A stretch of 59,002 nucleotides of DNA from Comamonadaceae bacterium (GCA_947450765.1 CANFXC010000008.1:1-59002), one strand, 5' to 3'; shown: positions 49,088 through 57,869, counted from the first letter of the stretch. Numbers and translations: made by a program. Notes: generated by a model from the letters alone, not told the origin.

Positions 49088-50095
49088 GTGCGTCGTGTCT
49101 TTTCAAGTCTGTTGACGCTGGTTTTTACCAGCATGTTGCTTTTTTTGGGGGCTGCCCTGTGGTGGTTGCACGAACCATTGACCTTGCAAACTCAACCCGG
49201 CAACGCCGTGCTGGACCTCGAAATCGAGCCTGGCACCTCGGCCAAAGGCGTCGCCGAGGCCACCGTGGCGAGCGGCGCCAAAACTCAAACGAGTTGGCTT
49301 TACCTGTGGTTTCGTCTGTCCGGTGAGTCGCGCCTGATCCGCGCCGGCAGCTACGAGATCAGCCCCGGCACCACGCCACGCACACTGCTGCGCATGCTGG
49401 TGCGCGGTGAAGAAGCCTTGAAAAGTGTCACTTTGCCTGAAGGCTGGAACTTCAATCAGGTCATGATGGCCCTGAAAACTGCGGAGCAACTTCGCCCCGA
49501 CGCACAAGCCATGAGCCCCGAGGCTCTGATGGCCATACTCGGCAAACCGGGCGTCCACCCTGAGGGGCGTTTTTTTCCTGACACCTACACTTACGCCAAA
49601 GGCAGCAGCGACTTGGCCGTGCTGAAACGCGCCGCCCGCGCCATGGACAAACGGCTTGATGCCGCGTGGGCACTGCGCCGGCCAGACACGCCGCTGAACA
49701 GCCCCGAGGACGCGCTGATTCTGGCCAGCATCATCGAGAAAGAAACCGGAAAACCTTTCGACCGCGCCGCGATCGGCGGGGTCTTCACCAATCGCTTACG
49801 CATCCGCATGTTGCTGCAGACCGACCCGACAGTGATCTACGGCATGGGTTCTCAGTTTGACGGCAATCTGCGCCGCCGCGACTTGCAAACGGACACCCCG
49901 TACAACACTTACACGCGCGCAGGCTTACCCCCCACGCCGATTGCCATGCCTGGCCGTGCCGCGCTACTGGCAGCGGTTCAACCGGCTCAAACAGACGCGC
50001 TGTATTTCGTTTCTCGTGGTGACGGCAGCAGCCAGTTCAGCGCGACGCTGGACGAACACAACCGTGCCGTCAACAAATACATTCGGGGACGCTGA
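49088..50095 (+). CDS. mltG: Endolytic murein transglycosylase MltG
   Basis: A 335-aa membrane-anchored enzyme that cleaves nascent glycan strands. The start is GTG 49088, preceded by AAGGTGG. One N-terminal helix (LLTLVFTSMLLFLGAALWWL) is followed by a LysM-like region and the YceG catalytic domain. The essential glutamate is E217 in ASIIEKETGKPFDRAAI; TNRLRIRMLLQTDPTVIYGMG and YNTYTRAGLPPTPI follow. Length and spacing match E. coli MltG. It is directly followed by tmk without a gap. Confidence 0.96.
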   Translation: MRRVFSSLLTLVFTSMLLFLGAALWWLHEPLTLQTQPGNAVLDLEIEPGTSAKGVAEATVASGAKTQTSWLYLWFRLSGESRLIRAGSYEISPGTTPRTLLRMLVRGEEALKSVTLPEGWNFNQVMMALKTAEQLRPDAQAMSPEALMAILGKPGVHPEGRFFPDTYTYAKGSSDLAVLKRAARAMDKRLDAAWALRRPDTPLNSPEDALILASIIEKETGKPFDRAAIGGVFTNRLRIRMLLQTDPTVIYGMGSQFDGNLRRRDLQTDTPYNTYTRAGLPPTPIAMPGRAALLAAVQPAQTDALYFVSRGDGSSQFSATLDEHNRAVNKYIRGR

Positions 50096-50737
50096 ATGCC
50101 TGGACTTTTCATCAGTTTTGAGGGCATCGATGGTGCCGGCAAATCAACCCATATCGGGGCCTTGGCCGCCGCATTCAAAACCCAGGGCAGGGCAGTGACG
50201 CTGACCCGGGAACCTGGCGGCACGCCTTTGGCTGAAACCTTGCGCACACTGGTGCTGAATGATCCGATGGACGCACTGACCGAAGCGCTGTTGATGTTTG
50301 CCGCGCGCCGCGACCATCTGGTTGGCGTGATCATGCCGGCACTGGCACGCGGTGACGTCGTTTTGTGCGACCGCTTCACCGATGCCACATTCGCCTACCA
50401 GGGCGGTGGCCGTGGCTTTGACGAAACGGTGTTGACCCAGCTTGAACGAATGGTGCAAGGCAGGGCAGACTCGGTCAATGGCAGACTCATTCAGCCGGAA
50501 CTCACCGTCTGGTTTGACTTGGCACCAGAGGAAGCCGCCAAGCGTCTCGCTGGCGCCCGTGTGCCGGACAAGTTCGAATCGCAACCCGTTGAGTTTTTTC
50601 GCCGTGTGGCTGATGGCTACGCCCGCAGGTTGATGGGTGATGCGGGGCGCTTTGCGCGTATCGACGGCGGACAAACGCAGCAGGCCGTTTGGCACGATGT
50701 TCACGCTGTTTTTGTTGCCAAAGGCTGGTTGGCATGA
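50096..50737 (+). CDS. tmk: Thymidylate kinase
   Basis: A 213-aa enzyme phosphorylating dTMP to dTDP. The P-loop [14 protein letters not shown] (about 8-21), [11 protein letters not shown], the DRF motif in [17 protein letters not shown], and the lid region [16 protein letters not shown] identify it. The start follows the mltG stop immediately, and the stop overlaps holB as ATGA. The gene belongs to a coupled mltG-tmk-holB block. Confidence 0.97.
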   Translation: MPGLFISFEGIDGAGKSTHIGALAAAFKTQGRAVTLTREPGGTPLAETLRTLVLNDPMDALTEALLMFAARRDHLVGVIMPALARGDVVLCDRFTDATFAYQGGGRGFDETVLTQLERMVQGRADSVNGRLIQPELTVWFDLAPEEAAKRLAGARVPDKFESQPVEFFRRVADGYARRLMGDAGRFARIDGGQTQQAVWHDVHAVFVAKGWLA

Positions 50738-51900
50738 GCGATACCAAGCTCCATGCTGAGCGTCGCCAGTTAGCACCGTGGCTGCAAATTCAACTTGAAA
50801 GTCTGCTCAGCCAACGCGGTCACGCCTGGTTGTTGAGTGGTCCTTCGGGTCTGGGGCAATTTGAATTGGCTATGGCGCTGGCTCGTGCTTGGCTGTGTGA
50901 AGCGCCCAGCTCGCAGGGCGCTTGCGGCCATTGCGGCAGTTGCCATGCCGTGGACGTGCAGACCCACGCAGATTTGCGCATGTTGATTCCAGAGACGCTG
51001 TTTTTGAGTCTGGGATGGCCACTTGACCAGAAAACCCAGGACGATCTGGACAGCAAAAAAAGAAAACCCAGCAAAGAGATCAAGGTCGATGCTGCCCGTG
51101 AGGTGGTGTCTTTTTCCCAGCTCACCCGCTCACGCGGCCACACCAAAGTTGTCTTGGTGTTCCCCGCTGAGCGCATGAACGGCATCACCGCCAACACCTT
51201 GCTGAAAACGCTCGAAGAACCGCCTGGCGAAGTCAAATTCATCTTGGCCACTGAGGCAGCGCAGCAGTTGCTGCCAACCATACGCAGCCGATGCCTGAGC
51301 CACACCATGCGCTGGCCGGCGTTTGAAGAAAGTCTGGCCTGGTTGCAGAGTCAAAGTGCGATTGAAGATATTGCAGATGCACATGCCGGTGACGAGGAGG
51401 GTGTTAAGTCGCCCAAGAGCGCCAAAGCCGGTCGCGCCAAGCCACCGCCGCCGAAGCTTGAGGACTTGCGCGTATTGCTTGCAGCTGCGGGCGGCCGACC
51501 TGCTGATGCGCTGACGTGGGTGCAAGGCGGCTCGCCTGAAGAAGCTGCCCGTGACTGGCAGGCACTGCCCAAAGCCATGGCACGCGGTGATGTTTCGGCA
51601 TTGACCGGCTGGGCGCCTGCACTGGTGGTGGATGCTTTGCAAAAGATTTGCCACGACGTTTGGGCGGTCAAAGTCGGCGCCCAACCGCGATTTTTCAGCT
51701 TGGCTGATTTGCCGTTGCCGGTGCGCCCAATGGCTTCGGCTGAGTCTCTCGCTCTCGGCAGCCCATCGAGTATTTTTGCGCTGGCGGCTTGGTCTAAAGA
51801 ACTCGCCGCCACGGCCCGAACGGTGGAACATCCGTACAACCCCGGGCTCATGCTCGAAGCCTTGGTCAGTCGGGCCAAGCAGGCGCTCAATAGCCGCTGA
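50734..51900 (+). CDS. holB: DNA polymerase III delta' subunit
   Basis: A 388-aa clamp-loader subunit of the AAA+ family. ATG 50734 overlaps the tmk stop; the longer frame from 50689 lies inside tmk. The altered P-loop [14 protein letters not shown], four cysteines of a zinc module ([16 protein letters not shown]) and the SRC-type sensor TIRSRCLSH are visible. Two lineage inserts occur: a charged segment (about 100-125) and an Ala/Pro/Lys linker (about 222-245). An 11-bp tandem duplication spans the stop codon. Confidence 0.93.
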   Translation: MSDTKLHAERRQLAPWLQIQLESLLSQRGHAWLLSGPSGLGQFELAMALARAWLCEAPSSQGACGHCGSCHAVDVQTHADLRMLIPETLFLSLGWPLDQKTQDDLDSKKRKPSKEIKVDAAREVVSFSQLTRSRGHTKVVLVFPAERMNGITANTLLKTLEEPPGEVKFILATEAAQQLLPTIRSRCLSHTMRWPAFEESLAWLQSQSAIEDIADAHAGDEEGVKSPKSAKAGRAKPPPPKLEDLRVLLAAAGGRPADALTWVQGGSPEEAARDWQALPKAMARGDVSALTGWAPALVVDALQKICHDVWAVKVGAQPRFFSLADLPLPVRPMASAESLALGSPSSIFALAAWSKELAATARTVEHPYNPGLMLEALVSRAKQALNSR

Positions 51901-51911
51901 ATAGCCGCTGA
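51890..51911 (+). repeat. 11-bp tandem repeat across the holB stop codon
   Basis: ATAGCCGCTGA occurs twice back to back (51890-51900 and 51901-51911), then degenerates (ATACCCGCGG). The first copy carries the TGA stop of holB and the second would supply the same stop one unit later. It looks like a slippage or deletion scar at a junction between coupled genes. Confidence 0.9.
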
Positions 51912-51961
51912 ATACCCGCGGAGTTCTGGTTAAGCTTTCCTTCTTTTTAGATTTGATATCC

Positions 51962-52759
51962 ATGTTCACCGACTCCCATTGCCACCTCGTTTATCCAGAG
52001 CTCAAAGATAAACTGCCGCAAATTCGCGAAGCCATGCAAGCGGCGCAAGTCGATCGGGCGCTCGTCATCTGCACCACGCTGGAAGAGTTTGATGACGTCC
52101 ATGCCTTGGCCGCCGAGTACGACAATTTTTGGTGCAGCGTGGGTGTCCATCCTGACAACGAAGGTGTCACCGAGCCAAGCTTGGATGATCTTTTGCGACG
52201 CGCCATGCGCCCCAAAGTCGTCGGTATCGGTGAAACCGGGCTGGACTATTTCCGTTTGGGTGATCGCACCGTGGCTGACATGGCATGGCAACGGGAGCGT
52301 TTTCGGGTGCACATTCGCGCCGCTCGTCAAACCGGCAAACCGCTCATTATTCACACCCGAAACGCTTCAGACGACACGCTCGCCATCCTGAGAGAGGAGG
52401 GCGAAGATGCCGGTACGGGGAGCGCTGGCGGCGTGTTCCATTGCTTCACGGAAAGCCAAGCCGTTGCCCGGGCAGCGTTGGATTTAGGTTTTTACATCTC
52501 TTTTTCGGGCATTTTGACCTTCAAGACTGCGGGCGACCTGCGTGAAGTCGCTGCTTTTGTGCCCTTGGACCGGATGCTGATTGAGACCGACAGTCCTTAT
52601 TTGGCACCTATGCCGCATCGCGGAAAAACGAACAATCCCTCGTATGTGCCCTTGGTCGCCCAACAAATTGCACACGTTCGCGGCGTGTCGATTGAATCAG
52701 TTGCCGAAGCGACCAGTCGTAATTTTGAACGCTTGTTCACGGGTGTTCAATCCTCTTGA
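51962..52759 (+). CDS. TatD-family metal-dependent hydrolase
   Basis: A 265-aa TIM-barrel deoxyribonuclease-like hydrolase. ATG 51962 gives MFTDSHCHLVYPEL with the HxH metal ligands H6 and H8; the frame's TTG at 51953 is less likely. Further metal and active-site motifs are GIGETGLDYFR, PLIIHTRNA, VFHCFTES and LIETDSPYLAP. TatD enzymes act as 3'-5' exonucleases or D-aminoacyl-tRNA deacylase-like hydrolases. It sits after holB, the usual proteobacterial place. Confidence 0.94.
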   Translation: MFTDSHCHLVYPELKDKLPQIREAMQAAQVDRALVICTTLEEFDDVHALAAEYDNFWCSVGVHPDNEGVTEPSLDDLLRRAMRPKVVGIGETGLDYFRLGDRTVADMAWQRERFRVHIRAARQTGKPLIIHTRNASDDTLAILREEGEDAGTGSAGGVFHCFTESQAVARAALDLGFYISFSGILTFKTAGDLREVAAFVPLDRMLIETDSPYLAPMPHRGKTNNPSYVPLVAQQIAHVRGVSIESVAEATSRNFERLFTGVQSS

Positions 52760-52777
52760 GTCTGCTGCCACCGGTCT

Positions 52778-53446
52778 ATGAAAATTCTCACAAACTACCT
52801 TAAGTTATCGCTACTAAGCCTTGTTTTTGTTTTGTTTTCATCGGCCATCGCTGGCTCTTACGATGATTTCTTCACCGCCATCAAGGAGGACGATGCCCGC
52901 ACTCTCCACGCACTGCTCAAGCGCGGTTTTGACCCCAACACAATTGACCCGCAGGCCCGTCACGGATTGACCATGGCGCTGGCCGACTCGGCTTTGAAAG
53001 CGGCACAGGCCTTGCTGACGGCCCCTGACATCAACGTTAATTATTTGAATGAGCAAGACGAAAGCCCGCTCATGTACGCCGCATTGAACGGGCATCTGGC
53101 GTTGGCTAAACAGCTAATTGAAAAAGATGCGGACGTCAATAAAACCGGTTGGACACCGCTGCATTACGCGGCCACCAAAGGCCATGTCGAGATGATGCGT
53201 TTGCTGCTCGACAACAACGCCTTTGTCGACGCGGAATCTCCCAATGGCACCACTCCGCTGATGATGGCGGCGCAGTACGGCAATGGTGCTGCCGTCAAAT
53301 TACTGCTCGAGGAAGGGGCTCAAGCCTTGCAGAGAAACAAACAAGGTTTAAACGCCCTTGACTTCGCTCAGCGCGGCATCCGCCCCGACGCCATCCAATT
53401 GCTGAGCACTCCGCTCAAGCAAACCAAACCCGGCGGACACTGGTGA
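52778..53446 (+). CDS. Exported ankyrin-repeat protein
   Basis: A 222-aa protein with a signal peptide (KILTNYLKLSLLSLVFVLFSSAIAG) and at least four ankyrin repeats. The clearest are ESPLMYAALNGHLALAKQLI, GWTPLHYAATKGHVEMMRLL and GTTPLMMAAQYGNGAAVKLL. The mature protein is probably periplasmic and mediates protein contacts. The partner is unknown. It follows tatD by 18 bp and is likely the last gene of the mltG run. Confidence 0.88.
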   Translation: MKILTNYLKLSLLSLVFVLFSSAIAGSYDDFFTAIKEDDARTLHALLKRGFDPNTIDPQARHGLTMALADSALKAAQALLTAPDINVNYLNEQDESPLMYAALNGHLALAKQLIEKDADVNKTGWTPLHYAATKGHVEMMRLLLDNNAFVDAESPNGTTPLMMAAQYGNGAAVKLLLEEGAQALQRNKQGLNALDFAQRGIRPDAIQLLSTPLKQTKPGGHW

Positions 53447-53488
53447 CTAGAAAATATTCCACGATGTATATTATGTTAAATAACTTCC

Positions 53489-53510
53489 CAGTCAGTTGAA
53501 ACCCTGACTG
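53489..53510. terminator. Inverted repeat between convergent genes, possible weak terminator
   Basis: CAGTCAG (53489-53495) and CTGACTG (53504-53510) form a perfect 7-bp stem with an 8-nt loop. It lies 42 bp after the ankyrin gene stop and 6 bp from the end of the kinase gene. No long T-run follows on either strand, so termination strength would be low. Confidence 0.35.
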
Positions 53511-53516
53511 AAAACA

Positions 53517-54593
53517 TCACGCCCCCCCACGCAGCTTGATAGCCTCAACTTGCTCCCAAGCAATGTCTGCCACTCGCATGTAGCGCTCGCCCATGGCTTG
53601 AGCATCTGCGCTGGTGGCTGTGCCGCGTTTCACACGACCACGAATACCTTGAAGAATTGCAGCGAAACGGAACATGTTGAAGGCTATGTAGAAATCAAGA
53701 TCGGGCATGCCGGTGCGACCGGTACGGCTGCAATAGGCAGAAACATAAGCAGCCTCGTTTTGCAAGCCTAGAGCTTTCAGATCAAAACCACCAATGCCTC
53801 CCAGGATATCCGGTGGCATGCGGTACATCATGGCGTTGTAAGCAAAATCGGCCAAGGGATGGCCAAGCGTCGACAACTCCCAGTCGAGCACCGCCAACAC
53901 ACGCGGCTCCGTGGGATGAAAAATCATGTTGTCAGCCCGAAAATCACCGTGGGTGATGGCTGTTTCGTCACCCTCTGGAATATGCGCCGGCAACCATTCA
54001 ACCAATTTGTCCATCGCAGGATGTCGACCCGCAAGCTCATCCTGTAAATACTGCTGCGACCAACGCGCAATCTGCCTCGACACGTAGCCACCGCTGCGCC
54101 CATAGTCGGTAAGACCAATCGACTCAGGTGAAATGGAGTGCAGTTTGGCCAGCGTGGCATTCATTGCATCCAGGTAGTCACCCCGCTCAGATTGCGCAAC
54201 GTCCGCAAAACTGGCGTCCCAAAAGATGCGACCCTCAACCATGTCCATCACAAAAAACCAACTGCCCAGCACCGTGTCGTCCGTGCACAAGCCATGAATC
54301 TTGGGCACCGGAAAATCAACAGTTCCGAGAGCCGCCATCACCCTCGCCTCCCGCTCAACAGCGTGCGCACCTTTGAGCAATACACCTGGCGGCTTTCTGC
54401 GCAGGACATATGAACGACTGGGTGTGCGCAAACGGTAAGTTGGATTTGATTGACCGCCTTTGAACTGGTCGATCAGCAACGGCCCTTGAAAACCGGCGAC
54501 GTTTGCGGTCATCCATAGGGTCAACGCATTCTCGTCAATCCGATGTTGCTCACGGACAGGAATGGTGTCGACAGAATCAATCGGGATGCTCAT
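53517..54593 (-). CDS. APH-type phosphotransferase, acyl-CoA dehydrogenase-associated (LvaA/ACAD10-like)
   Basis: A 358-aa kinase-fold protein. ATG 54593 overlaps the dehydrogenase stop (ATGA), fixing the start. The nucleotide loop region RTPSRSYVLRRKPPG is followed by the Brenner motif THGDFRADNMIF and the metal motif LAVLDWELSTLGHPLADFAYN. Such kinases are fused to acyl-CoA dehydrogenases in animal ACAD10/ACAD11 and adjacent to them in bacteria. LvaA of Pseudomonas putida phosphorylates 4-hydroxyvaleryl-CoA. A hydroxyacyl-CoA substrate is inferred here; antibiotic resistance is not supported by context. Confidence 0.86.
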   Translation of the reverse strand: MSIPIDSVDTIPVREQHRIDENALTLWMTANVAGFQGPLLIDQFKGGQSNPTYRLRTPSRSYVLRRKPPGVLLKGAHAVEREARVMAALGTVDFPVPKIHGLCTDDTVLGSWFFVMDMVEGRIFWDASFADVAQSERGDYLDAMNATLAKLHSISPESIGLTDYGRSGGYVSRQIARWSQQYLQDELAGRHPAMDKLVEWLPAHIPEGDETAITHGDFRADNMIFHPTEPRVLAVLDWELSTLGHPLADFAYNAMMYRMPPDILGGIGGFDLKALGLQNEAAYVSAYCSRTGRTGMPDLDFYIAFNMFRFAAILQGIRGRVKRGTATSADAQAMGERYMRVADIAWEQVEAIKLRGGA

Positions 54594-55780
54594 GCGTTCA
54601 CCTTTGACAAAGCCTCGCGCTTGATCTTTTTGGCAAGCGACCATTTGTGGACTTCAGTCGGACCATCGTAGATTCTGAAAGCCCGAATTTCTCTGAAAAC
54701 TTGCTCGACGATGCTGTCACGCAAAACACCGCTGCCACCCATCACCTGAACACAGCGGTCAGCCACTCGGAACAAGGCATCAGACACCGCCACTTTGGCC
54801 ATCGAGCTTTCGGTGGTGGCTTGAGATCCGCCGTCTAAAACGCCGGCGCACCAGTCAATCATCAAGGCAGACTGTTGCAGGTCGATCAAGTTATCAGCCA
54901 GCATGAAGCCAACACCTTCATGGTCGACCAGTAGTTTGCCGAAGGCGTGGCGCGTGGTCGCGTATTTCACGGCGATTTCATGCGCCCGTGTGGCTGCGCC
55001 GTGCCAGCGCATGCAGTGCGACAAGCGCGCTGGCGAAAGCCGTATTTGGGCGTACCGAAAACCTTCGTGAGCAGCACCCAGCACCTGATTGTCTGGCACC
55101 CGAAGCTGGTCAAAAATGACCTGCGCATGGCCGCCAGGCATGGAGCTGTCGAGGGTGTCGAGCACGCGTTCAATGCGTACGGCGGGGTTGGGCAAGTCGA
55201 TCAAGAACATCGTGGCTTGCGCCTTGTCGCCACTGCCAGTGCGCGCCATCACAATGCCAACTGATGCACCTTTCGCACCCGTGATAAACATCTTGCGACC
55301 GTTGATCAACCAATCGCCACCGTCTTGCACGGCCGTGGTTTGAAGCATGGACGGGTCAGACCCTGCCCCACCCTCGGACGCAGGCTCTGTCATGAAAAAA
55401 GCCGAACGCGCATCGCCGCGAATCAAGGGTTCTAGAAAATGCTGTTTCTGCTGCGGTGTACCAATCTTGCCCAGCAAGAACATATTGCCCTCGTCGGGCG
55501 CCATGGTGTTGACGGCCACCGGCCCCAAGGGCGACAAGCCAGAACGCTTCAGCACCGCTGCAGTTTCAAGCTGGCTGAGGTGACTGCCATCGGACAAGAT
55601 GTGTGGGGCCATCAAGCCCGCAGCACGCGCTTTTGCGCGCAGTTCCAAGACCAACTCTTCAGTCGGACCATGCGGGGTGCAGCGGGCATCACCTTCATAA
55701 GGGATAACAGTGTCACGCACAAAGGCTTCGACACGGTCAGCCAACATTCGGCTGCGTTCAGTGGGGGGCGGTGTATGCAT
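54590..55780 (-). CDS. Acyl-CoA dehydrogenase (LvaC/ACAD10-11-like)
   Basis: A 396-aa flavoenzyme. FAD and substrate motifs are AFFMTEPASEGGAGSDPS and WLINGRKMFITGAKGA. The C-terminal helix bundle has RHAFGKLLVDHEGVGFMLAD and VQVMGGSGVLRDS. The catalytic base is E376 in YDGPTEVHKWSLAKK. It is coupled by ATGA overlap to the downstream phosphotransferase. That pairing suggests a reaction on phosphorylated hydroxyacyl-CoA rather than ordinary alpha,beta-dehydrogenation. The N-terminal helix (PTEELVLELRAKARAAGL) is full-length. Confidence 0.92.
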   Translation of the reverse strand: MHTPPPTERSRMLADRVEAFVRDTVIPYEGDARCTPHGPTEELVLELRAKARAAGLMAPHILSDGSHLSQLETAAVLKRSGLSPLGPVAVNTMAPDEGNMFLLGKIGTPQQKQHFLEPLIRGDARSAFFMTEPASEGGAGSDPSMLQTTAVQDGGDWLINGRKMFITGAKGASVGIVMARTGSGDKAQATMFLIDLPNPAVRIERVLDTLDSSMPGGHAQVIFDQLRVPDNQVLGAAHEGFRYAQIRLSPARLSHCMRWHGAATRAHEIAVKYATTRHAFGKLLVDHEGVGFMLADNLIDLQQSALMIDWCAGVLDGGSQATTESSMAKVAVSDALFRVADRCVQVMGGSGVLRDSIVEQVFREIRAFRIYDGPTEVHKWSLAKKIKREALSKVNA

Positions 55781-55830
55781 GCAGTGTCCTTGTGGGTTCT
55801 ATCCGTAGTGGGGGACGAGGGGGGCGTGGA

Positions 55831-56586
55831 TCAAAGACTACTGACAAGATGACCGCCATCAACGGCCAGTACTGCGCCGGTCATGTAGCGTGATGCATCG
55901 GACGCCAATAAAAGCATCGGCCCGTCAAGGTCTGACAGTTGCCCGAGTCGGCGTTGTGGAATGCGTTTGATCAAGGCTTTCCCCGGCTCTGTAACCCAAA
56001 AATCTTGATTCAGTTCAGTCTCCACATAACCGGGCGCGATCGCATTCACTCGAATGCCGTGGCGAGCCCATTCCAGCGCGAGTGACTGGGTGAGCTGAAT
56101 CACACCCGCTTTAGAAACAGCATAAGAAACCACCCCACCCGCCTGACGCAAGCCCAAAATCGAGGCCACGTTGACGATGCAACCATGCCCGCGCTCGCGC
56201 ATCCCTGAGGCCAAAGCCTGCGCTACAAAAAACATGGCTTTGAGATTGGTGTCGAGCACCGTGTCCCAGTCATTCTCTGTGTGGGTCAGCGCAGCGCCTT
56301 CACGCACAACGCCGGCATTGTTGATGAGAATGTCGATTGGCCCAGCGGCATCGGCGAGGCGGGTGCGTGAAGCACTGTCGGTGACATCGAGGGCGATGGT
56401 GTCAACTGCATGGCCGAAGGCCCGGATTTTTTCCGCAACAGCGTCCAACGCGTTGACACGTCTGGCGACCAGCACCACGTCGGCCCCCTGACTGGCCAGC
56501 AGTTGTGCGAAATGAGCACCCAAACCGCCGGATGCACCAGTGATCAACGCACGTTTTCCCAAAAGTTGAGTCGAACTGCGGAGCAT
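55831..56586 (-). CDS. Short-chain dehydrogenase/reductase
   Basis: A 251-aa classical SDR. The cofactor motif TGASGGLG is at 16-23, NNAG at 89-92 and the catalytic tetrad N114, S142, Y155 and K159 (SYAVSKAG). PGYVETELNQ marks the C-terminal substrate loop. The arginines after beta-strand 2 (VARRVNAL) favour NADP(H). It is 50 bp upstream of the acyl-CoA dehydrogenase and probably co-transcribed. By analogy with LvaD it could interconvert a keto- and hydroxyacyl-CoA; a 3-oxoacyl-ACP reductase-like role is the alternative. Confidence 0.9.
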   Translation of the reverse strand: MLRSSTQLLGKRALITGASGGLGAHFAQLLASQGADVVLVARRVNALDAVAEKIRAFGHAVDTIALDVTDSASRTRLADAAGPIDILINNAGVVREGAALTHTENDWDTVLDTNLKAMFFVAQALASGMRERGHGCIVNVASILGLRQAGGVVSYAVSKAGVIQLTQSLALEWARHGIRVNAIAPGYVETELNQDFWVTEPGKALIKRIPQRRLGQLSDLDGPMLLLASDASRYMTGAVLAVDGGHLVSSL

Positions 56587-56619
56587 GTTTTTACCTCAGC
56601 CTTGTGATGAACTTTAAAC

Positions 56620-56632
56620 ATTGTAGGACAAT
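56620..56632. promoter_or_regulatory. GntR/FadR-type operator overlapping the SDR -10 element
   Basis: ATTGTAGGACAAT is a perfect palindrome with 5-bp arms. Its core TTGTAGGACAA fits the FadR-subfamily consensus TNGTNNNACNA. On the minus strand the left arm is TACAAT (56625-56620), five of six matches to a -10 element, 33 bp before the SDR start. A bound repressor would block the SDR operon promoter. The gene for a FadR-type regulator begins 43 bp away on the other strand. Confidence 0.6.
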
Positions 56633-56675
56633 TTAATCCACAATAACAGTCGATTATGGGTTGACAATAGTCCAG

Positions 56676-57386
56676 ATGAGGCATTCCATCACACCGACAA
56701 AGTCACACATCAATACAGTGAACGAGACCAGTTTCTCGATCACCGCAGCAGGCCATGATGCGATCAGTGCGTCCGATCTGGTTTTTTATGGGATCGTTAA
56801 CGGCTTGGAGTTGCAAAAATATGTACCGGCGCAACGCTTGGTCGAAAGTGATTTGGCTGAACAGTTTGCCGTCGGCCGAAACTCTGTGCGCGAAGCACTG
56901 CAGCGCTTGGCGGCTGAAGGTATCGTGGAACTGAGCCGCAACAAAGGTGCCGCCATTCGCTCGCTCACGATTCAGGAAACACTGGATGTGCTGGAAGTGG
57001 CCGAACGCATGACCGGTTTGTTAGCGCGTGCTGCGGCTCGTGGTGCGGCGAGCTCAGGCCTTAAACCGATCTTGAGCGAAAGCCTGAAGGCGTTAAAGAC
57101 GGCTCACGCCGCTAACGATGCTTTGGCCTTCACCAGCGCACGCCGGCGTTTCTACCGGTGTTTGCTCGAGATGAGCGGCAACCGAGAGCTCAAACGTTTG
57201 TTTCCCACAATTCAAATGCCCATCGTTTACGCGCAGCACCGGATGGCGGCACTGCAAAAGATGCGCTTGCGGGATTACGTCAAAATTTCGCTGGCAGTTC
57301 GTAGCGGTCGCGAAGACGATGCTGAAGCCGCTGGCTTAGCGCACGTACAACATGTCCGGCAAGAAATCCTCGTGCGCGCCAATTAG
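56676..57386 (+). CDS. GntR-family (FadR/FCD) transcriptional regulator
   Basis: A 236-aa repressor or activator. A winged HTH (about 30-100: RLVESDLAEQFAVGRNSVRE, ALQRLAAEGIVELSRNKGAA) precedes an all-helical FCD ligand domain (TLDVLEVAERMTGLLARAAA; GNRELKRLFPTIQMPIVYAQHRM). The start is uncertain: TTG 56661, ATG 56676 and GTG 56718 are in frame and none has a clear ribosome-binding site. It is divergent from the SDR operon and probably controls it and itself. FCD ligands are usually carboxylates or their CoA esters. Confidence 0.87.
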   Translation: MRHSITPTKSHINTVNETSFSITAAGHDAISASDLVFYGIVNGLELQKYVPAQRLVESDLAEQFAVGRNSVREALQRLAAEGIVELSRNKGAAIRSLTIQETLDVLEVAERMTGLLARAAARGAASSGLKPILSESLKALKTAHAANDALAFTSARRRFYRCLLEMSGNRELKRLFPTIQMPIVYAQHRMAALQKMRLRDYVKISLAVRSGREDDAEAAGLAHVQHVRQEILVRAN

Positions 57387-57392
57387 GTCTGC

Positions 57393-57869
57393 TTAAAGGT
57401 CAGCCGCTTTAACCTCATCATGACCGCGAACCACCAACACCGGCACCGGTGCATATCGAATGATTTGCTCGGCATCGCTGCCGAGCAAAACGCGGCCTAT
57501 CCCTCGACGACCATGTGATCCCAGCACGATCAAGTCGGCGTGACTCAAACGAGCGTGCTCAGCCACATGCTCACAAATGCGGCCAGGGCCTTCTGCGATC
57601 AAGACACATTCAACCTGCAGGCTGCGGGCAAGAACTTTTTCACCCGCACTCGCCAGCAAACGCTCGCCAGCGGCACGCAGGCGTGGAACATGTTGCTGAA
57701 GGTAGTCGACGCCCGTCTCGAAATCTGTGAGGTGACTGAGTTCGTCCAGGACATGGATCAGGGTGACTTTTGCACCACTGAAAACAGCCAATCGTATGGC
57801 TTCATCCAAGGCTTTGTCAGACGTCGGGCTGCCATCAATGGGCACAAGAATATGGCGAAATCGGGTCAT
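57393..57869 (-). CDS. Universal stress protein UspA family
   Basis: A 158-aa single USP domain. HILVPIDGSPTSDKALDEAI is the N-terminal strand-helix and LIVLGSHGRRGIGRVLLGSD contains the ATP-binding pattern G-2X-G-9X-G-S. Binding of ATP is therefore likely. Its ATG overlaps the stop of the upstream acetyltransferase gene (ATGA), so both are translated from one mRNA. Universal stress proteins support survival under energy or redox stress. Confidence 0.94.
   Translation of the reverse strand: MTRFRHILVPIDGSPTSDKALDEAIRLAVFSGAKVTLIHVLDELSHLTDFETGVDYLQQHVPRLRAAGERLLASAGEKVLARSLQVECVLIAEGPGRICEHVAEHARLSHADLIVLGSHGRRGIGRVLLGSDAEQIIRYAPVPVLVVRGHDEVKAADL

Noticed and set aside
53517..54593. Aminoglycoside resistance kinase
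   Set aside because: The Brenner motifs are shared by the whole fold. Overlap with an acyl-CoA dehydrogenase gene and no mobile-element context point to metabolism instead.
56661..56666. TTGACA as the start region of the GntR frame or a -35 for it
   Set aside because: As a -35 it has only TTCCAT 17 bp downstream, a weak -10. As a TTG start it lacks a ribosome-binding site. Left undecided and not annotated.
57393..57412. TTAAAG/CTTTAA inverted repeat between the GntR and uspA genes as a terminator
   Set aside because: The stem is 6 bp of mostly A/T pairs, it overlaps the uspA stop codon and has no T-run.
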